A stretch of DNA of 64,000 nucleotides. Source: Streptomyces sp. S465 (lineage in GTDB: Bacteria > Actinomycetota > Actinomycetes > Streptomycetales > Streptomycetaceae). Both the position numbers and the translations under genes were made by a program. The notes under the pieces were generated by a model, which had not been told where the DNA came from, did not search any database, and saw only the letters and a program-made list of their open reading frames with translations. Location: contig NZ_CP114036.1 of the NCBI RefSeq assembly GCF_026898115.1, forward strand, positions 7,310,001-7,374,000. The letters are read 5' to 3'. Positions 8,667 to 17,047 of this stretch are shown one piece after another (position 1 is the stretch's first letter; each line of letters starts with the position of its first letter).

Positions 8667-8896
8667 CTCGAATAAGCAGCCGCAACGCCGGTTGCGGCCT
8701 GCGTCCCTGCCTGCCTGTCCTGTCTACCTGGTAAACCCTCCGCCCCGCCGCCCCGCGCCCCCGCCCCAGGCCGGGCGCGCTTGCGTCCTCGCGTCGGAGG
8801 ATGGGCAACACAGCGGCCAAGTGGGGTAATCCGGCGCGCGACTGGTAGATGGATCATAAGTGGCGAATGGTGCGGGCCACACCTAACTTCCTTTTC

Positions 8897-9991
8897 ATGC
8901 GCACACCGAAACTTCGTCACCTCGCGGGCCTCACGGCCGTCCTCGTCATCGAACTCGCCCAGCTCCCCGGAGCCCACGCCGCCCCCGCGGCCCCCACCGC
9001 CCCCGTCGACCAGGCGGGGACCGTTCATGTGGTCGCGCCGGGTCAGTCCATCCAGGCCGCCGTGGACGCCGCCGAGCCCGGCGACACCATCGAGATCCAG
9101 CCCGGCGTCTACCGGGAGAACATCCAGATCACCACCGACCGGCTGACCCTGCACGGCGCGGGGGAGTCCACCGTGCTCTCCCCGGCCGATCAGCCGTCGG
9201 ACAACGCCTGCGGCGCGGCCGGCCACGGCATCTGCGTCACCGGGACGGACCAGCAGCCCGTCTCGGATGTACGGATCAGCTCACTGAAGGTCACCGGCTT
9301 CCCGAAGAACGGCATCTGGGGGTCCGGCACCGACCGGATGACCGTACGGGACACCGTCACCGAGCAGAACGGCCAGCAGGGCATGGGCCAGGAGCTGTCC
9401 ACCCGTGGCGCCTTCGTCCACAACGTCTCGCGGGACAACGAGCAGTCCGGTGTCTTCCTGGCCAACACCATCGACGCCGAGGGCGGCGCCACCGACGCCC
9501 TGGGCACCGTGGTCGCCGCCAACGAGCTCAGCGGCAACCGGTCCGGTGTGGTGGTCCGCCGGCTGCGCGACCTCACGGTCGAGCGGAACACCATCACCGG
9601 CAACTGCGCCGGAGTGTTCATCGTCGGCGACGAATCGACCCCGCGCGCCGGGGATCTGACCGTCCGCTACAACGTCGTCACCGAGAACAACGCCTACTGC
9701 GCGGCCACCGACCGGCTCCCCTTCATCCAGGGCGCCGGGATCGTGCTCACCGGCGCCGAGGGCACCCGGGTGACGGCCAACCAGGTGCACGACAACGTGG
9801 GCACCTCGCCCATGTCCGGCGGGATCGTGCTCTACACCAGCGTCGTCGGCGCCCCCAACGCCCAGAACGCCGTCAGCCGGAACGTGCTGAGCGGCAACAA
9901 GCCGGCCGACCTGGCCGACCGGGACAAGGGCGAGGGCAACACCTTCACCGAGAACGTGTGCGAGCTGTCCGAGCCCACGGGCCGGTGCTGA
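8897..9991 (+). CDS. Secreted right-handed parallel beta-helix protein
   Basis: This 364-residue secreted protein has a Sec-type signal peptide (MRTPKLRHLAG, hydrophobic core, cleavage near AHAAPAAP). The mature part opens with HVVAPGQSIQAAVDAAEPGDTI, a classic beta-helix entry sequence, and continues with repeated short strands rich in N and G (RNTITGNCAGVFIVGD, YNVVTENNAYC, RNVLSGNKPAD). The family includes pectate-lyase-like and NosD/CASH proteins; no catalytic residues could be pinned down, so binding or lyase activity is unassigned. ATGs at 8849 and 8867 are in frame but would mask the signal peptide. No strong ribosome-binding site is seen. Only 11 bp separate its stop from the methyltransferase start. 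Confidence 0.8.
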   Translation: MRTPKLRHLAGLTAVLVIELAQLPGAHAAPAAPTAPVDQAGTVHVVAPGQSIQAAVDAAEPGDTIEIQPGVYRENIQITTDRLTLHGAGESTVLSPADQPSDNACGAAGHGICVTGTDQQPVSDVRISSLKVTGFPKNGIWGSGTDRMTVRDTVTEQNGQQGMGQELSTRGAFVHNVSRDNEQSGVFLANTIDAEGGATDALGTVVAANELSGNRSGVVVRRLRDLTVERNTITGNCAGVFIVGDESTPRAGDLTVRYNVVTENNAYCAATDRLPFIQGAGIVLTGAEGTRVTANQVHDNVGTSPMSGGIVLYTSVVGAPNAQNAVSRNVLSGNKPADLADRDKGEGNTFTENVCELSEPTGRC

Positions 9992-10002
9992 GAGGCGGCG
10001 AC

Positions 10003-11076
10003 ATGACCACCCAAGAGAGCACCGACCCCGCGGCCGCCGGACACCCCCCGCCGGCCGCGCTCCCGCCGGCCATGCGGCTGCGGGAGATCGTCTTCGGCGC
10101 CGCACGGGCGGCGTCGGTGCGCGCCGCGGTCCGGCTGGGGGTCGCCGACGCGCTGGGGGAGCGGCCCGCCACCATCGGCGAACTGGCCTCCGCCGTGGAC
10201 GTCGAGCCCGATCCGCTGCGCCGGCTGCTGCGCTCCCTGGCCTGCTGCCAGATCTTCGCCGAGACCGACGACGGCCGGTTCCGGCACACCGAGATGTCCC
10301 GGCTGCTGCGCGAGGACACCCCGGGCAGCCTGCGGAACATCGCCCTGTGGTGCACCGAGCCGTGGACCTGGGAGGCGTGGCCGCTGCTGGAGCGTGCGGT
10401 GCGCACCGGCGGCTGTGTGGTGAACGAGATCTACGGCAAGGGCTTCTTCGAGTACCTCCACGAGGACGCGCCCGAGTCGGCCCGGGTGTTCGACGCCGCG
10501 ATGACCACCTCCAGCCGGCAGTCCGCCGCCGATGTCGCCGCCTTCCTCGACCTCGACGGGGTCAAGGAGGTGGTGGACATCGGCGGCGGCCAGGGGCATG
10601 TGCTGGCCGGCCTGCTGGAGAAGCACCCGGCTCTGCACGGCGTGCTGCTGGATCTGCCGCAGGTGGTGGCGCACGCGGACGCGCGGCTGCGGGACGGCGG
10701 GCCACTGGCCTCGCGGGCGACGCTGGTGCCCGGCGACTGCCGTCGTGAGGTCCCCGTCGAGGCGGACCTGTACATCATCAAGAACATCCTCGAATGGGAC
10801 GACGAGAGCACCCGCCGGACGCTCGCCAACGTGGTCGCGGCGGCCCGGCCCGGCGCGAGGGTGGTCGTCATCGAGAACCTCGTCGACAACAGCCTCTCCT
10901 CGTTCACCACCGCGATGGACCTGTTCCTGCTGCTCAATGTGGGCGGCCGGAAGCACACCGAGGACAGCATGGTGGCGCGGATGACCGAGGCCGGTCTGAA
11001 CGTGACCGACATCCGGCCCGTCAACGGCGCTCTGCACGCCTTCGACTCCACGGTGTCCGCCACGGCCCGCCGCTAG
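10003..11076 (+). CDS. SAM-dependent O-methyltransferase (family 2, plant-type fold)
   Basis: This 357-residue enzyme has an N-terminal winged-helix dimerisation domain (about residues 20-110) and a C-terminal Rossmann domain with VVDIGGGQGHVLAGLLEKHP (SAM binding) and VLLDLPQVV. In many relatives the catalytic base lies in L-H-D-W-D-D-E; here the segment reads NILEWDDEST, so that His-Asp pair is replaced by a single Glu. It starts 11 bp after the beta-helix gene with GAGGCGG upstream of the ATG. The methyl acceptor is unknown; it may be a small aromatic or pterin-like molecule, as for relatives, but altered chemistry is possible. Confidence 0.85.
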   Translation: MTTQESTDPAAAGHPPPAALPPAMRLREIVFGAARAASVRAAVRLGVADALGERPATIGELASAVDVEPDPLRRLLRSLACCQIFAETDDGRFRHTEMSRLLREDTPGSLRNIALWCTEPWTWEAWPLLERAVRTGGCVVNEIYGKGFFEYLHEDAPESARVFDAAMTTSSRQSAADVAAFLDLDGVKEVVDIGGGQGHVLAGLLEKHPALHGVLLDLPQVVAHADARLRDGGPLASRATLVPGDCRREVPVEADLYIIKNILEWDDESTRRTLANVVAAARPGARVVVIENLVDNSLSSFTTAMDLFLLLNVGGRKHTEDSMVARMTEAGLNVTDIRPVNGALHAFDSTVSATARR

Positions 11077-11091
11077 CGGGTGCGAACGCCA

Positions 11092-11130
11092 CGGTGCCCG
11101 CGTCGTCCTTCCTCGACGACGCGGGCACCG
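11092..11130. terminator. Bidirectional hairpin terminator
   Basis: A perfect 16-bp stem (11092-11107 with 11115-11130, left arm CGGTGCCCGCGTCGTC) encloses a 7-nt loop. It lies between the convergent methyltransferase and sortase genes and can serve both. Confidence 0.85.
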
Positions 11131-11137
11131 CGGTGTG

Positions 11138-11887
11138 TCAGGCGTAGCGGTACGAGGCGAGGTGCGCGAACGCCACCACATTGGCCGTGTAGTCGTTGAC
11201 CGTGTGGTCGTAGGCGCCCCCGCAGGTGATCAGCCGCAGCTGGGCGTTGGGGGTGTCCCCGTACACCTCGCGGTCCGGGAACGCGTCCTTCTCGAACGTC
11301 TTGATCCTGTCGACGACGAAGGTCGCGATGATCCCGTCCTCGCGGGTGATGGTCAGCTTGCTCTTGGGCTTGAGCTGGCTGAGGTTGTAGAACACCGCGG
11401 GACCGGTCTTGGTGTCCACGTGCCCGGCCACGATGGAGTTGCCGCGCTCACCGGGTGAGGGGCCGCCCTCGAACCAGCCCACCAGGTTCTGCTCGGTGTC
11501 CGGAGGCGGGACCAGCACGCCCTGGGCGTCCAGCGACAGCGGCACGAACGGCGCGCTCACCCCGATCGAGGGGATGTCCAGCTGGACCGCGGGGGAGCGC
11601 GGCAGCGCCGGTCCGGGCCGGGACTCGGGGGCGGCCGAGGACTCCGTGGAGGCGTCCGGGGATTCTTCCTCGATCGAGGTGTCGTTCTCCGGCGTGGAGA
11701 TGGACGTGGGGGAGGTGGGGGACGTGGAGGCGCCGGCCGTGGGTCCGGCCGGCGTCGCCGAGGTGTTCTGGGAGGCGGCGTCAACGGAGTTGTAGATGAG
11801 GAAGACGCCGATGAGGGCCGACGCGGCGGCCCAGCGGAGAGTGCGGGTGTTGCTGTCGGCAGCGCCCTGTTTGGCCGGCTTTCCCAT
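11138..11887 (-). CDS. Class F sortase
   Basis: This 249-residue membrane-anchored transpeptidase has one transmembrane helix (about residues 18-36), a Ser/Thr/Pro-rich linker (37-95) and a sortase domain (about 98-249). Catalytic His156 is in VAGHVDT and Cys222 in LRLITCGG. Sortases cut a sorting motif on secreted proteins and join the product to the cell wall. The start at 11887 has GAGAAAGG upstream. The next gene upstream encodes a protein with a C-terminal sorting-type tail, a likely substrate. Class F sortases are typical of actinobacteria, with poorly known substrates. Confidence 0.9.
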   Translation of the reverse strand: MGKPAKQGAADSNTRTLRWAAASALIGVFLIYNSVDAASQNTSATPAGPTAGASTSPTSPTSISTPENDTSIEEESPDASTESSAAPESRPGPALPRSPAVQLDIPSIGVSAPFVPLSLDAQGVLVPPPDTEQNLVGWFEGGPSPGERGNSIVAGHVDTKTGPAVFYNLSQLKPKSKLTITREDGIIATFVVDRIKTFEKDAFPDREVYGDTPNAQLRLITCGGAYDHTVNDYTANVVAFAHLASYRYA

Positions 11888-11934
11888 AGGGGTGTTCGCC
11901 TTTCTCACAGCGCTTTTCTCCCAGCGCTCGTGGC

Positions 11935-11975
11935 GCCGCCGTGGCACCACCGCTGAGCGGTAGTGCCACGGCGGC
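11935..11975 (-). terminator. Hairpin terminator after the surface-protein gene
   Basis: The arms 11935-11954 and 11955-11975 form a stem of about 20 bp with at most one imperfect pair and almost no loop. It lies 24 bp beyond the stop of the Lys/Glu-rich protein gene and before the sortase start, so the two genes may not be fully co-transcribed. Confidence 0.7.
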
Positions 11976-11998
11976 AGGAAATTACGAAAGCGTCAGGC

Positions 11999-12565
11999 TC
12001 AGATCGCGGTGCCGGTCGGCTTGCGGCGGCGCAGGGCGTAGGCGCCCGCGCCCAGGCCACCGAGGAGCAGGACCGAACCGGCGGCCATGCCGCTCCCCGT
12101 GGTGGCCATGCCGCCACCACCGGTGTGGACGCCGCCACGCGGCTTCTCGCCCTTCTCGTGGTCCTTCCACGAGCCGCCGGACCACTCGTGGTCGTCCTTC
12201 TTGCCGGACCACTCGTGCTCGCGCTCCTCCTTGCCGTGGCCGGACCAGTCGCGCTCGTCCTCGTCCTTGCCCCGGCCGGACCAGTCGCTCTCGTGATCCT
12301 CCTTGCGCGGCTCCTCCTTGCCGTGCTCTTCCTTGCCCTGCTCTTCCTTGCCGTGCTGCTCTTCCTTGCCGTGCTCTTCCCGGTCCTTGTCCTTCCAGGA
12401 GCTGCCGCCCTGGCCGTAGCCGTCCTCGGAGGACTCCTGGCTGCTCGAGTACCCACCGTGACCGCCCGGGTCCGAGACGTCGGCGGCGAACGCGGCGGCG
12501 GGGGCGCCCAGGGTCAGGGTGGCGGCGATCGCCGCCCCGGTGAAGAGTGCGCGAGTAGATCGCAT
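11999..12565 (-). CDS. Secreted Lys/Glu-rich protein with C-terminal cell-wall sorting-like signal
   Basis: This 188-residue protein has a signal peptide (MRSTRALFTGAAIAATLTL, cleavage near AFAADVS). The central region is highly charged, with repeats of the types HGKEEQ, RDWSGHGKEE and HEWSGKK. The C-terminus has GMATTGSG, a hydrophobic helix and then RRRKPTGTAI. A short Thr-Gly motif, membrane helix and basic tail is the layout of a sortase substrate, although the motif is not the canonical LPXTG or LAXTG. The class F sortase gene next door supports that role by position only. ATG at 12565 has GGAAGGA seven nt upstream. Function of the charged repeats is unknown. Confidence 0.75.
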   Translation of the reverse strand: MRSTRALFTGAAIAATLTLGAPAAAFAADVSDPGGHGGYSSSQESSEDGYGQGGSSWKDKDREEHGKEEQHGKEEQGKEEHGKEEPRKEDHESDWSGRGKDEDERDWSGHGKEEREHEWSGKKDDHEWSGGSWKDHEKGEKPRGGVHTGGGGMATTGSGMAAGSVLLLGGLGAGAYALRRRKPTGTAI

Positions 12566-12848
12566 GAGTCATTCCTTCCGGCGCCGTCACGATACTGACT
12601 ATTTGCCAGATAAAGGGATCGCAGCGGCGTCTCATCCACCGTCAGCGAAGAGGGCGCCCCCTGCCACTCGGCACGGCCCGCTATCTGCCGGGTTGTAAGC
12701 CCTCTGGGTGGAGATAAGCGCAATGATCACTCATTCGCCGCGCGAACGGGCTGATGCCGTGTCACCGGCTCGGCGGATATCCATCCGATGAGCTCAGTAG
12801 TGTGTCCAGTGCGTCCGCCGAAACGGAAATCCGAGTGCGCGTACGAAA
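12566..12848. other. Intergenic region upstream of the surface-protein gene
   Basis: No gene is seen. The region is less GC-rich than its neighbours, with AT-rich patches near 12595-12615 and 12690-12735. It must hold the promoter of the surface-protein gene. I could not assign -35/-10 boxes with confidence. Confidence 0.5.
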
Positions 12849-12885
12849 GGGGCCGCCGGGGAGTGGAAACTCCCTCAGCGGCCCC
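12849..12885 (-). terminator. Terminator of the whiE operon
   Basis: The outer stem GGGGCCGC (12849-12856) pairs with 12878-12885. The inner stem GGGAGT/ACTCCC closes a GGAA loop (12859-12874). It lies about 85 bp beyond the stop of whiE ORFVII, where the leftward polycistronic transcript would end. Confidence 0.75.
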
Positions 12886-12969
12886 GGGGCGCGGGCGATT
12901 TCGTTCGGCGGCACCATGGACCCGACGGTTTCCGAGCGGATATGGCGCCCGGGTCCGGTGTGCTCCGCA

Positions 12970-13305
12970 TCAGCCCGGATCGCGGTCCCAGCGGTAGAAC
13001 TCATGCGCCATGGCGTCCTTGGGCTCACGCCAGGTCGCCGGGTCGTACGCCTGCATATACGGCTGGAGCCGCGCGCTGACGTCGCGGAATTCCGGGTGCT
13101 TGGCGTACTTCATGACCGCGTCGGCCGGCGGCCGCTCGGCCTCGATCAGATGCAGATACACATCGCCGAACTGGAACAGGCTGCGGCCGGTGACACCGAT
13201 CAGCTTGGGCAGTTCACCGCGGTCCGATTCCGCGAAGATCTCGGCCACTTTGGGACCGGCGTCCCGTTGCATCTTGGCGACGATCATGGTGCGGTACATG
13301 CTCAT
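12970..13305 (-). CDS. whiE-ORFVII: Spore pigment polyketide cyclase, TcmI family (WhiE ORFVII)
   Basis: This 111-residue single-domain cyclase starts MSMYRTMIVAKMQ and contains FQFGDVYLHLIEAE and YDPATWREPKDAMAHEFYRW, characteristic of the TcmI/spore-pigment cyclase family. These ferredoxin-like-fold proteins close later rings of aromatic polyketides. It is the last gene of the operon. Its ATG overlaps the stop of the preceding aromatase gene (ATGA), implying coupled translation. Order and sequence match whiE of Streptomyces spore-pigment clusters. Confidence 0.92.
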   Translation of the reverse strand: MSMYRTMIVAKMQRDAGPKVAEIFAESDRGELPKLIGVTGRSLFQFGDVYLHLIEAERPPADAVMKYAKHPEFRDVSARLQPYMQAYDPATWREPKDAMAHEFYRWDRDPG

Positions 13306-13766
13306 GCCCCCACCGTTTCGCGGGCCCGCTGCTCGATTTTCTCCCGGATCAGATCCATCTGAATGCGGGAATTGCGATTGATGTGGTCCGCCATCGTGGG
13401 GTCGTCCACCGGTGCGTCGGGCCGCATTTCGAAGTCCTGGGTCCAGCGCATGCGGGTGCCGTCGGACTCCTCCTCGTACTCCCAGCGGATGTTCATGTAG
13501 GCGAAGGGGCCGGGCTCGACGCGGCGTGCCCAGACCGTGCGCACATCGCGGGCCGTCTCCCGCTCGGACACCCAGCTCCAGACCTTGCCGTTCTCGTCGG
13601 GGTGCATGGTGAGGCGGAAGGTGGTGGTGTCCCCGTTCCGCTGGAGCACCTCGACCGAGGCGTACTCGCTGAACAGCTGCGGCCAGTTCTCCAGGTCGTT
13701 GGTCATGTCCCAGACGAGGTCGAACGGCGCCTTGATCATGACCTCGTTGTCGGTGTGGCCTGCCAT
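13302..13766 (-). CDS. whiE-ORFVI: Spore pigment aromatase/cyclase, SRPBCC fold (WhiE ORFVI)
   Basis: This protein of about 154 residues has the START/SRPBCC helix-grip fold: MAGHTDNEVMIKAPFDLVWD at the start, WPQLFSEYASVEVL, WEYEEESDGTRMRWTQDF and a C-terminal long helix. It is the single-domain aromatase/cyclase type (TcmN N-terminal-like) that directs first-ring cyclisation of the poly-beta-ketone. The ATG at 13766 is chosen because AGGAG lies 7-8 nt before it; the in-frame ATG at 13772 is only one base from that site. The gene is sandwiched between the ACP and ORFVII with overlapping ends. Confidence 0.92.
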   Translation of the reverse strand: MAGHTDNEVMIKAPFDLVWDMTNDLENWPQLFSEYASVEVLQRNGDTTTFRLTMHPDENGKVWSWVSERETARDVRTVWARRVEPGPFAYMNIRWEYEEESDGTRMRWTQDFEMRPDAPVDDPTMADHINRNSRIQMDLIREKIEQRARETVGA

Positions 13767-13768
13767 CG

Positions 13769-14026
13769 TCATGCTCCTGAGGTAAGTGAGGTGTTGATGA
13801 CCTCGAGGAAGTCACCGGGGGTCTTGCAGCTTTCGGCACCCGGTTCGATCGGGGTGCCGTACCGGTTCTCCAGCTCGCCGACGATGGCGAGCAGACCGAG
13901 CGAGTCCAGGCCGTACTCCTCGAAGGTGGAGTCCGGCCGGTCCCGCATCGTGTCCGGGTCGACGGTGAGCCCCGCGCACCGCTTCATCAGCGTGGCCAGT
14001 TCGGCGTAGGACAGTTGGCTGGACAT
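13769..14026 (-). CDS. whiE-ORFV: Spore pigment acyl carrier protein (WhiE ORFV)
   Basis: This 85-residue acyl carrier protein has the phosphopantetheine attachment serine S42 in EEYGLDSLGLLAI. It carries the growing polyketide for the KSalpha/KSbeta pair. AAGGAGATTACTG before ATG at 14026 is a strong ribosome-binding site, and the ATG overlaps the KSbeta stop (TGATG arrangement). Its own stop falls within a few bases of the aromatase start, consistent with coupled expression. Confidence 0.95.
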   Translation of the reverse strand: MSSQLSYAELATLMKRCAGLTVDPDTMRDRPDSTFEEYGLDSLGLLAIVGELENRYGTPIEPGAESCKTPGDFLEVINTSLTSGA

Positions 14027-15276
14027 CAGTAATCTCCTTCCGGTCCGCGGAGCACGAGCGCCGCGTTGCATCCCATGAGCCCTCGGCTGAGCACCAGCGC
14101 CGTCCGCGGTTCGGCGGGTCGGGAGCTGCGGGTGACGAGGTCGAGGTCATGGCAGACGTCGGTGACGTACGGGGTCGGGGGCACCACGCGGTGCTCCATG
14201 GAGAGCACCGCGGCCACCACGTCCAGCGTGGGGGCCGCGCAGTGCACCCGGCCGAAGCCGGCCTTCGGCGCGGTCACCGGGACCCGGGTGCCGTGCGGCC
14301 CCAGGGCGTCGGCGATCGCCAGCGCCTCGGCGCGGTCCGCCTCGGGCACCCCCAGCGCGTCGGCGAACACCACGTCGATCTCCTCGGGCGCGCACTCCGC
14401 GTCCTCCAGGGCGACCCGGATGGCCTGGGCCAGCCCCTCCCGGGACCGCTCCCACCGGGACGCCCCGGTGAAGGTCGAGCCGTAGCCGGCGATGAAGCCC
14501 CGGATGCGCACCCCGCGCCGCCGGGCGGCCCCCTCCTCCTCCACCACCAGCATCGCCCCGCCCTCCCCGGGCGCGAATCCGCAGGCGTCCTCGGTGAACG
14601 GCAGATAGGCCCGGCCCGCGTCACGGGCCCGGCTCACCTCGTCCCACCCGAGCATGCAGACGACGGAGTACGGCGCCAGCGACGCCTCGGACGCGCCCGC
14701 GACCATCGCGTCCGCCCCCCGCCGGATGGACCGGCGGGCGTGCGCGAGCGCGTCCAGACCGCCGGCCTCGTCGTTGGCCACCACCCCGCAGGGGCCCTTG
14801 AACCCGCCCCGGATGGAGACCTGGCCGGTGCTGGCCGCGTAGAACCACGCGATGGACTGGTACGGGCCCACATGGCGCGGCCCCTTGCCGTACAGCTGCT
14901 GGAGCTCGCGCTGGCCGAACTCACCGCCCCCGGAACCGGCGGCGGTCACCACGCCCACGGCGAACGGCGACATGTCGTCCACCGGCAGCCGGGCGTCCTC
15001 CAGTGCGAGATCGGCCGAGGCCATCGCGAAGTGGGTGAAGCGGTCGGTCTGGACCAGGAACCGCTCCTCGATCATCGACGCCGGATCGAAGCCGCGGACC
15101 TGGCCCGCGATCCGGACCGGGAAGTGCTCACTGCCCTCCCGGGAGAGCCGGTCCAGGAAGGTGATCCCCTCCCGGGTCGCCTTCCAGAAGGCGTCGGTGC
15201 CCACCCCGTTCGGGGCGATCACACCGATGCCCGTCACGGCCGCACCCCGGTTCCGGGTGTTCATCGCGGCGTTCAT
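14026..15276 (-). CDS. whiE-ORFIV: Spore pigment ketosynthase chain-length factor, KSbeta (WhiE ORFIV)
   Basis: This 416-residue KSbeta (chain-length factor) partners KSalpha. It keeps the ketosynthase fold (VTGIGVIAPNGVG, GGFKGPCG, FAPGEGGAML) but lacks the active-site cysteine: the aligned position is E170 in VANDEAGGLDA. Chain-length factors of antibiotic clusters usually have Gln there, so Glu is a visible difference, possibly typical of pigment clusters. The ATG at 15276 overlaps the KSalpha stop by four bases (ATGA). Confidence 0.95.
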   Translation of the reverse strand: MNAAMNTRNRGAAVTGIGVIAPNGVGTDAFWKATREGITFLDRLSREGSEHFPVRIAGQVRGFDPASMIEERFLVQTDRFTHFAMASADLALEDARLPVDDMSPFAVGVVTAAGSGGGEFGQRELQQLYGKGPRHVGPYQSIAWFYAASTGQVSIRGGFKGPCGVVANDEAGGLDALAHARRSIRRGADAMVAGASEASLAPYSVVCMLGWDEVSRARDAGRAYLPFTEDACGFAPGEGGAMLVVEEEGAARRRGVRIRGFIAGYGSTFTGASRWERSREGLAQAIRVALEDAECAPEEIDVVFADALGVPEADRAEALAIADALGPHGTRVPVTAPKAGFGRVHCAAPTLDVVAAVLSMEHRVVPPTPYVTDVCHDLDLVTRSSRPAEPRTALVLSRGLMGCNAALVLRGPEGDY

Positions 15277-16541
15277 GCCACCCTCCCGTCCGCCCGGCTC
15301 AGCACCACCGCCGACTGGAAGCCGCCGAACCCGCTGCCCACCGACAGCACATGGCGCAGCGGGAGGGCGCGGGCGGTGCGCGGGACGTAGTCGAGATCGC
15401 ATTCGGGGTCGGGGGTCTCGTAGTTGGCCGTCGGCGGCACCACGCCATGGGCGAGGGCCAGGGCGCAGGCGACCACCTCGATGGCGCCGATCGCCCCCAG
15501 CGAGTGGCCCACCATGGACTTGATCGAGCTCATGGGGGTCCGGTACGCGTGCTCGCCCAGGGACCGTTTCACCGCCGCCGTCTCGTGCCGGTCGTTCTGC
15601 TTGGTGCCCGAGCCGTGCGCGTTGACGTAGTCCACGTCGGAGCTGTTGACGCGGGCGTGGCCGAGGGCGTGGTCGATCGCCTCGGACATCTCCAGCCCCT
15701 CCCGGGTCAGACCGGTCATGTGGTACGCGTTGCCGTAGGTGGCGAACCCCCGGAACTCGCAGTAGGCCCGCGCCCCCCGGGCCCGCGCGTGCTCCAACTC
15801 CTCCAGCACCAGCACGGCGGCGCCCTCGCCGAGGACGAAACCGTCCCGGTGGGCGTCGAACGGCCGGGAGGCGGTGGCCGCGTTGTCGTTGTTCGCCGAG
15901 GTGGCCTTGATCGAGTCGAAGCAGGCCACCGTCAGCGGGGTGATCGGCGAGTCCGCGGCCCCGGCGATGCACACATCGGCCCGCCGCTCCTCGATCGCCT
16001 GGAAGGCGTAACCGATCGCGTCCAGACCGGAGGTGCAGCCGGTGGAGACGGACTGCACCGGGCCCTGCGCCCCGGTCAGCTCCGCCACTCCGGAGGACAG
16101 CGCGCTCGGTGAGAACGCGTGCTGGAGATGCGGACCGGCCTTGCGGTGGTCCACGTCCCAGTGCTCACCGGCGTCGCTGACCTTGACGTAGTCCTGCTCC
16201 AGCCGGGTGGACGCGGCGACCGCGCTGCCCAGCGAAACCCCTATCCGCCAGGGGTTGATCGCCTGGAGGTCCAGACCCGAGTCCCGGACCGCCTCCTGCG
16301 CCGCCACCAGGGCGAACTGCACATAGCGGTCGGAGCGTTCGATCTGCTCGAAGCTCAGACCGCAGGCCACCGGGTCGAAGTCGCATTCGGCGGCGATCCG
16401 GGAGCGGAACCGCTCCGCGTCGAAGAGCGTGATGTTGCGGGTGGCCGTACGGCCCGCGGTGAGCATGTCCCAGAACGCCGGAACGCCCAAGCCTCCGGGG
16501 GCGACGATGCCGAGCCCGGTGACCACCACTCGTCGGGTCAC
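15273..16541 (-). CDS. whiE-ORFIII: Spore pigment ketosynthase, KSalpha (WhiE ORFIII)
   Basis: This 422-residue type II polyketide ketosynthase has catalytic Cys169 in VSTGCTSGLDA and the histidine motifs NAHGSGTKQND and GHSLGAIGA. It condenses malonyl units on the ACP together with KSbeta. The start is GTG at 16541, which overlaps the cupin-gene stop in a GTGA arrangement. The sequence is of the spore-pigment type (FDAERFRSRIAAECDFDP and NNDNAATASRPFDAHRDGFV). Confidence 0.96.
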   Translation of the reverse strand: MTRRVVVTGLGIVAPGGLGVPAFWDMLTAGRTATRNITLFDAERFRSRIAAECDFDPVACGLSFEQIERSDRYVQFALVAAQEAVRDSGLDLQAINPWRIGVSLGSAVAASTRLEQDYVKVSDAGEHWDVDHRKAGPHLQHAFSPSALSSGVAELTGAQGPVQSVSTGCTSGLDAIGYAFQAIEERRADVCIAGAADSPITPLTVACFDSIKATSANNDNAATASRPFDAHRDGFVLGEGAAVLVLEELEHARARGARAYCEFRGFATYGNAYHMTGLTREGLEMSEAIDHALGHARVNSSDVDYVNAHGSGTKQNDRHETAAVKRSLGEHAYRTPMSSIKSMVGHSLGAIGAIEVVACALALAHGVVPPTANYETPDPECDLDYVPRTARALPLRHVLSVGSGFGGFQSAVVLSRADGRVA

Positions 16542-16945
16542 GATGCCGCCTCGGCGGGTTCGGCGGCCTCCGTGTCCACGTGACCGAGCTCGGGGCGCGG
16601 CGCCAGGGGCCCGAGGTGGAAGACCATCCGGGCCTCGGTGTCCCCCACGTTGCGGAACCGGTGCCGCATGTTGATGGGGATCAGGATCGCCTGGTCGGGG
16701 CGGAGCGGATGCGCCGTGCCGTCCAGGTCCACCTCCACCTCGCCGCACACGAGGTACACGAACTCCTCGGAGTACGGGTGGTAGTGCTCGGCGACCCGTT
16801 CACCGGGTCCCACGATGGCCATCCCCATGAAGCCGCTCGTGGCGCCCGCCAGGCTCGGGGTGAGCATGGCGCGCACGTCACCACCGCGTCGGCGGTTGGG
16901 GGCGACCGCGGCGAGGTCGACGATGTGAGGGGACTGCGTGGTCAT
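16538..16945 (-). CDS. whiE-ORFII: Cupin-domain protein of the spore pigment cluster (WhiE ORFII)
   Basis: This 135-residue single cupin has the motif EHYHPYSEEFVYLVCGE (metal-binding His/Glu cluster) and the second motif IPINMRHRFRNVG. It is conserved at this place in spore-pigment clusters; its biochemical step is not established, with cyclase or stability roles suggested. The ATG at 16945 is preceded by GGAGG with an 8-nt spacer. Upstream is a 102-bp gap from ORFI. Confidence 0.9.
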   Translation of the reverse strand: MTTQSPHIVDLAAVAPNRRRGGDVRAMLTPSLAGATSGFMGMAIVGPGERVAEHYHPYSEEFVYLVCGEVEVDLDGTAHPLRPDQAILIPINMRHRFRNVGDTEARMVFHLGPLAPRPELGHVDTEAAEPAEAAS

Positions 16946-17047
16946 GATGAGTTCCTCCAGGTAGCGTCGCGCGGTCCGCGCCACGGGGTGGGAAACGGGC
17001 TGGTAAACGGGGCGGGAAGAGGGGGGAGAGGCGAAAGGGGCGGGACG

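Noticed and set aside
14149..15390. Plus-strand frame across the ketosynthase genes
   Set aside because: It is a shadow of the KSbeta and KSalpha genes, with no motif or ribosome-binding site.
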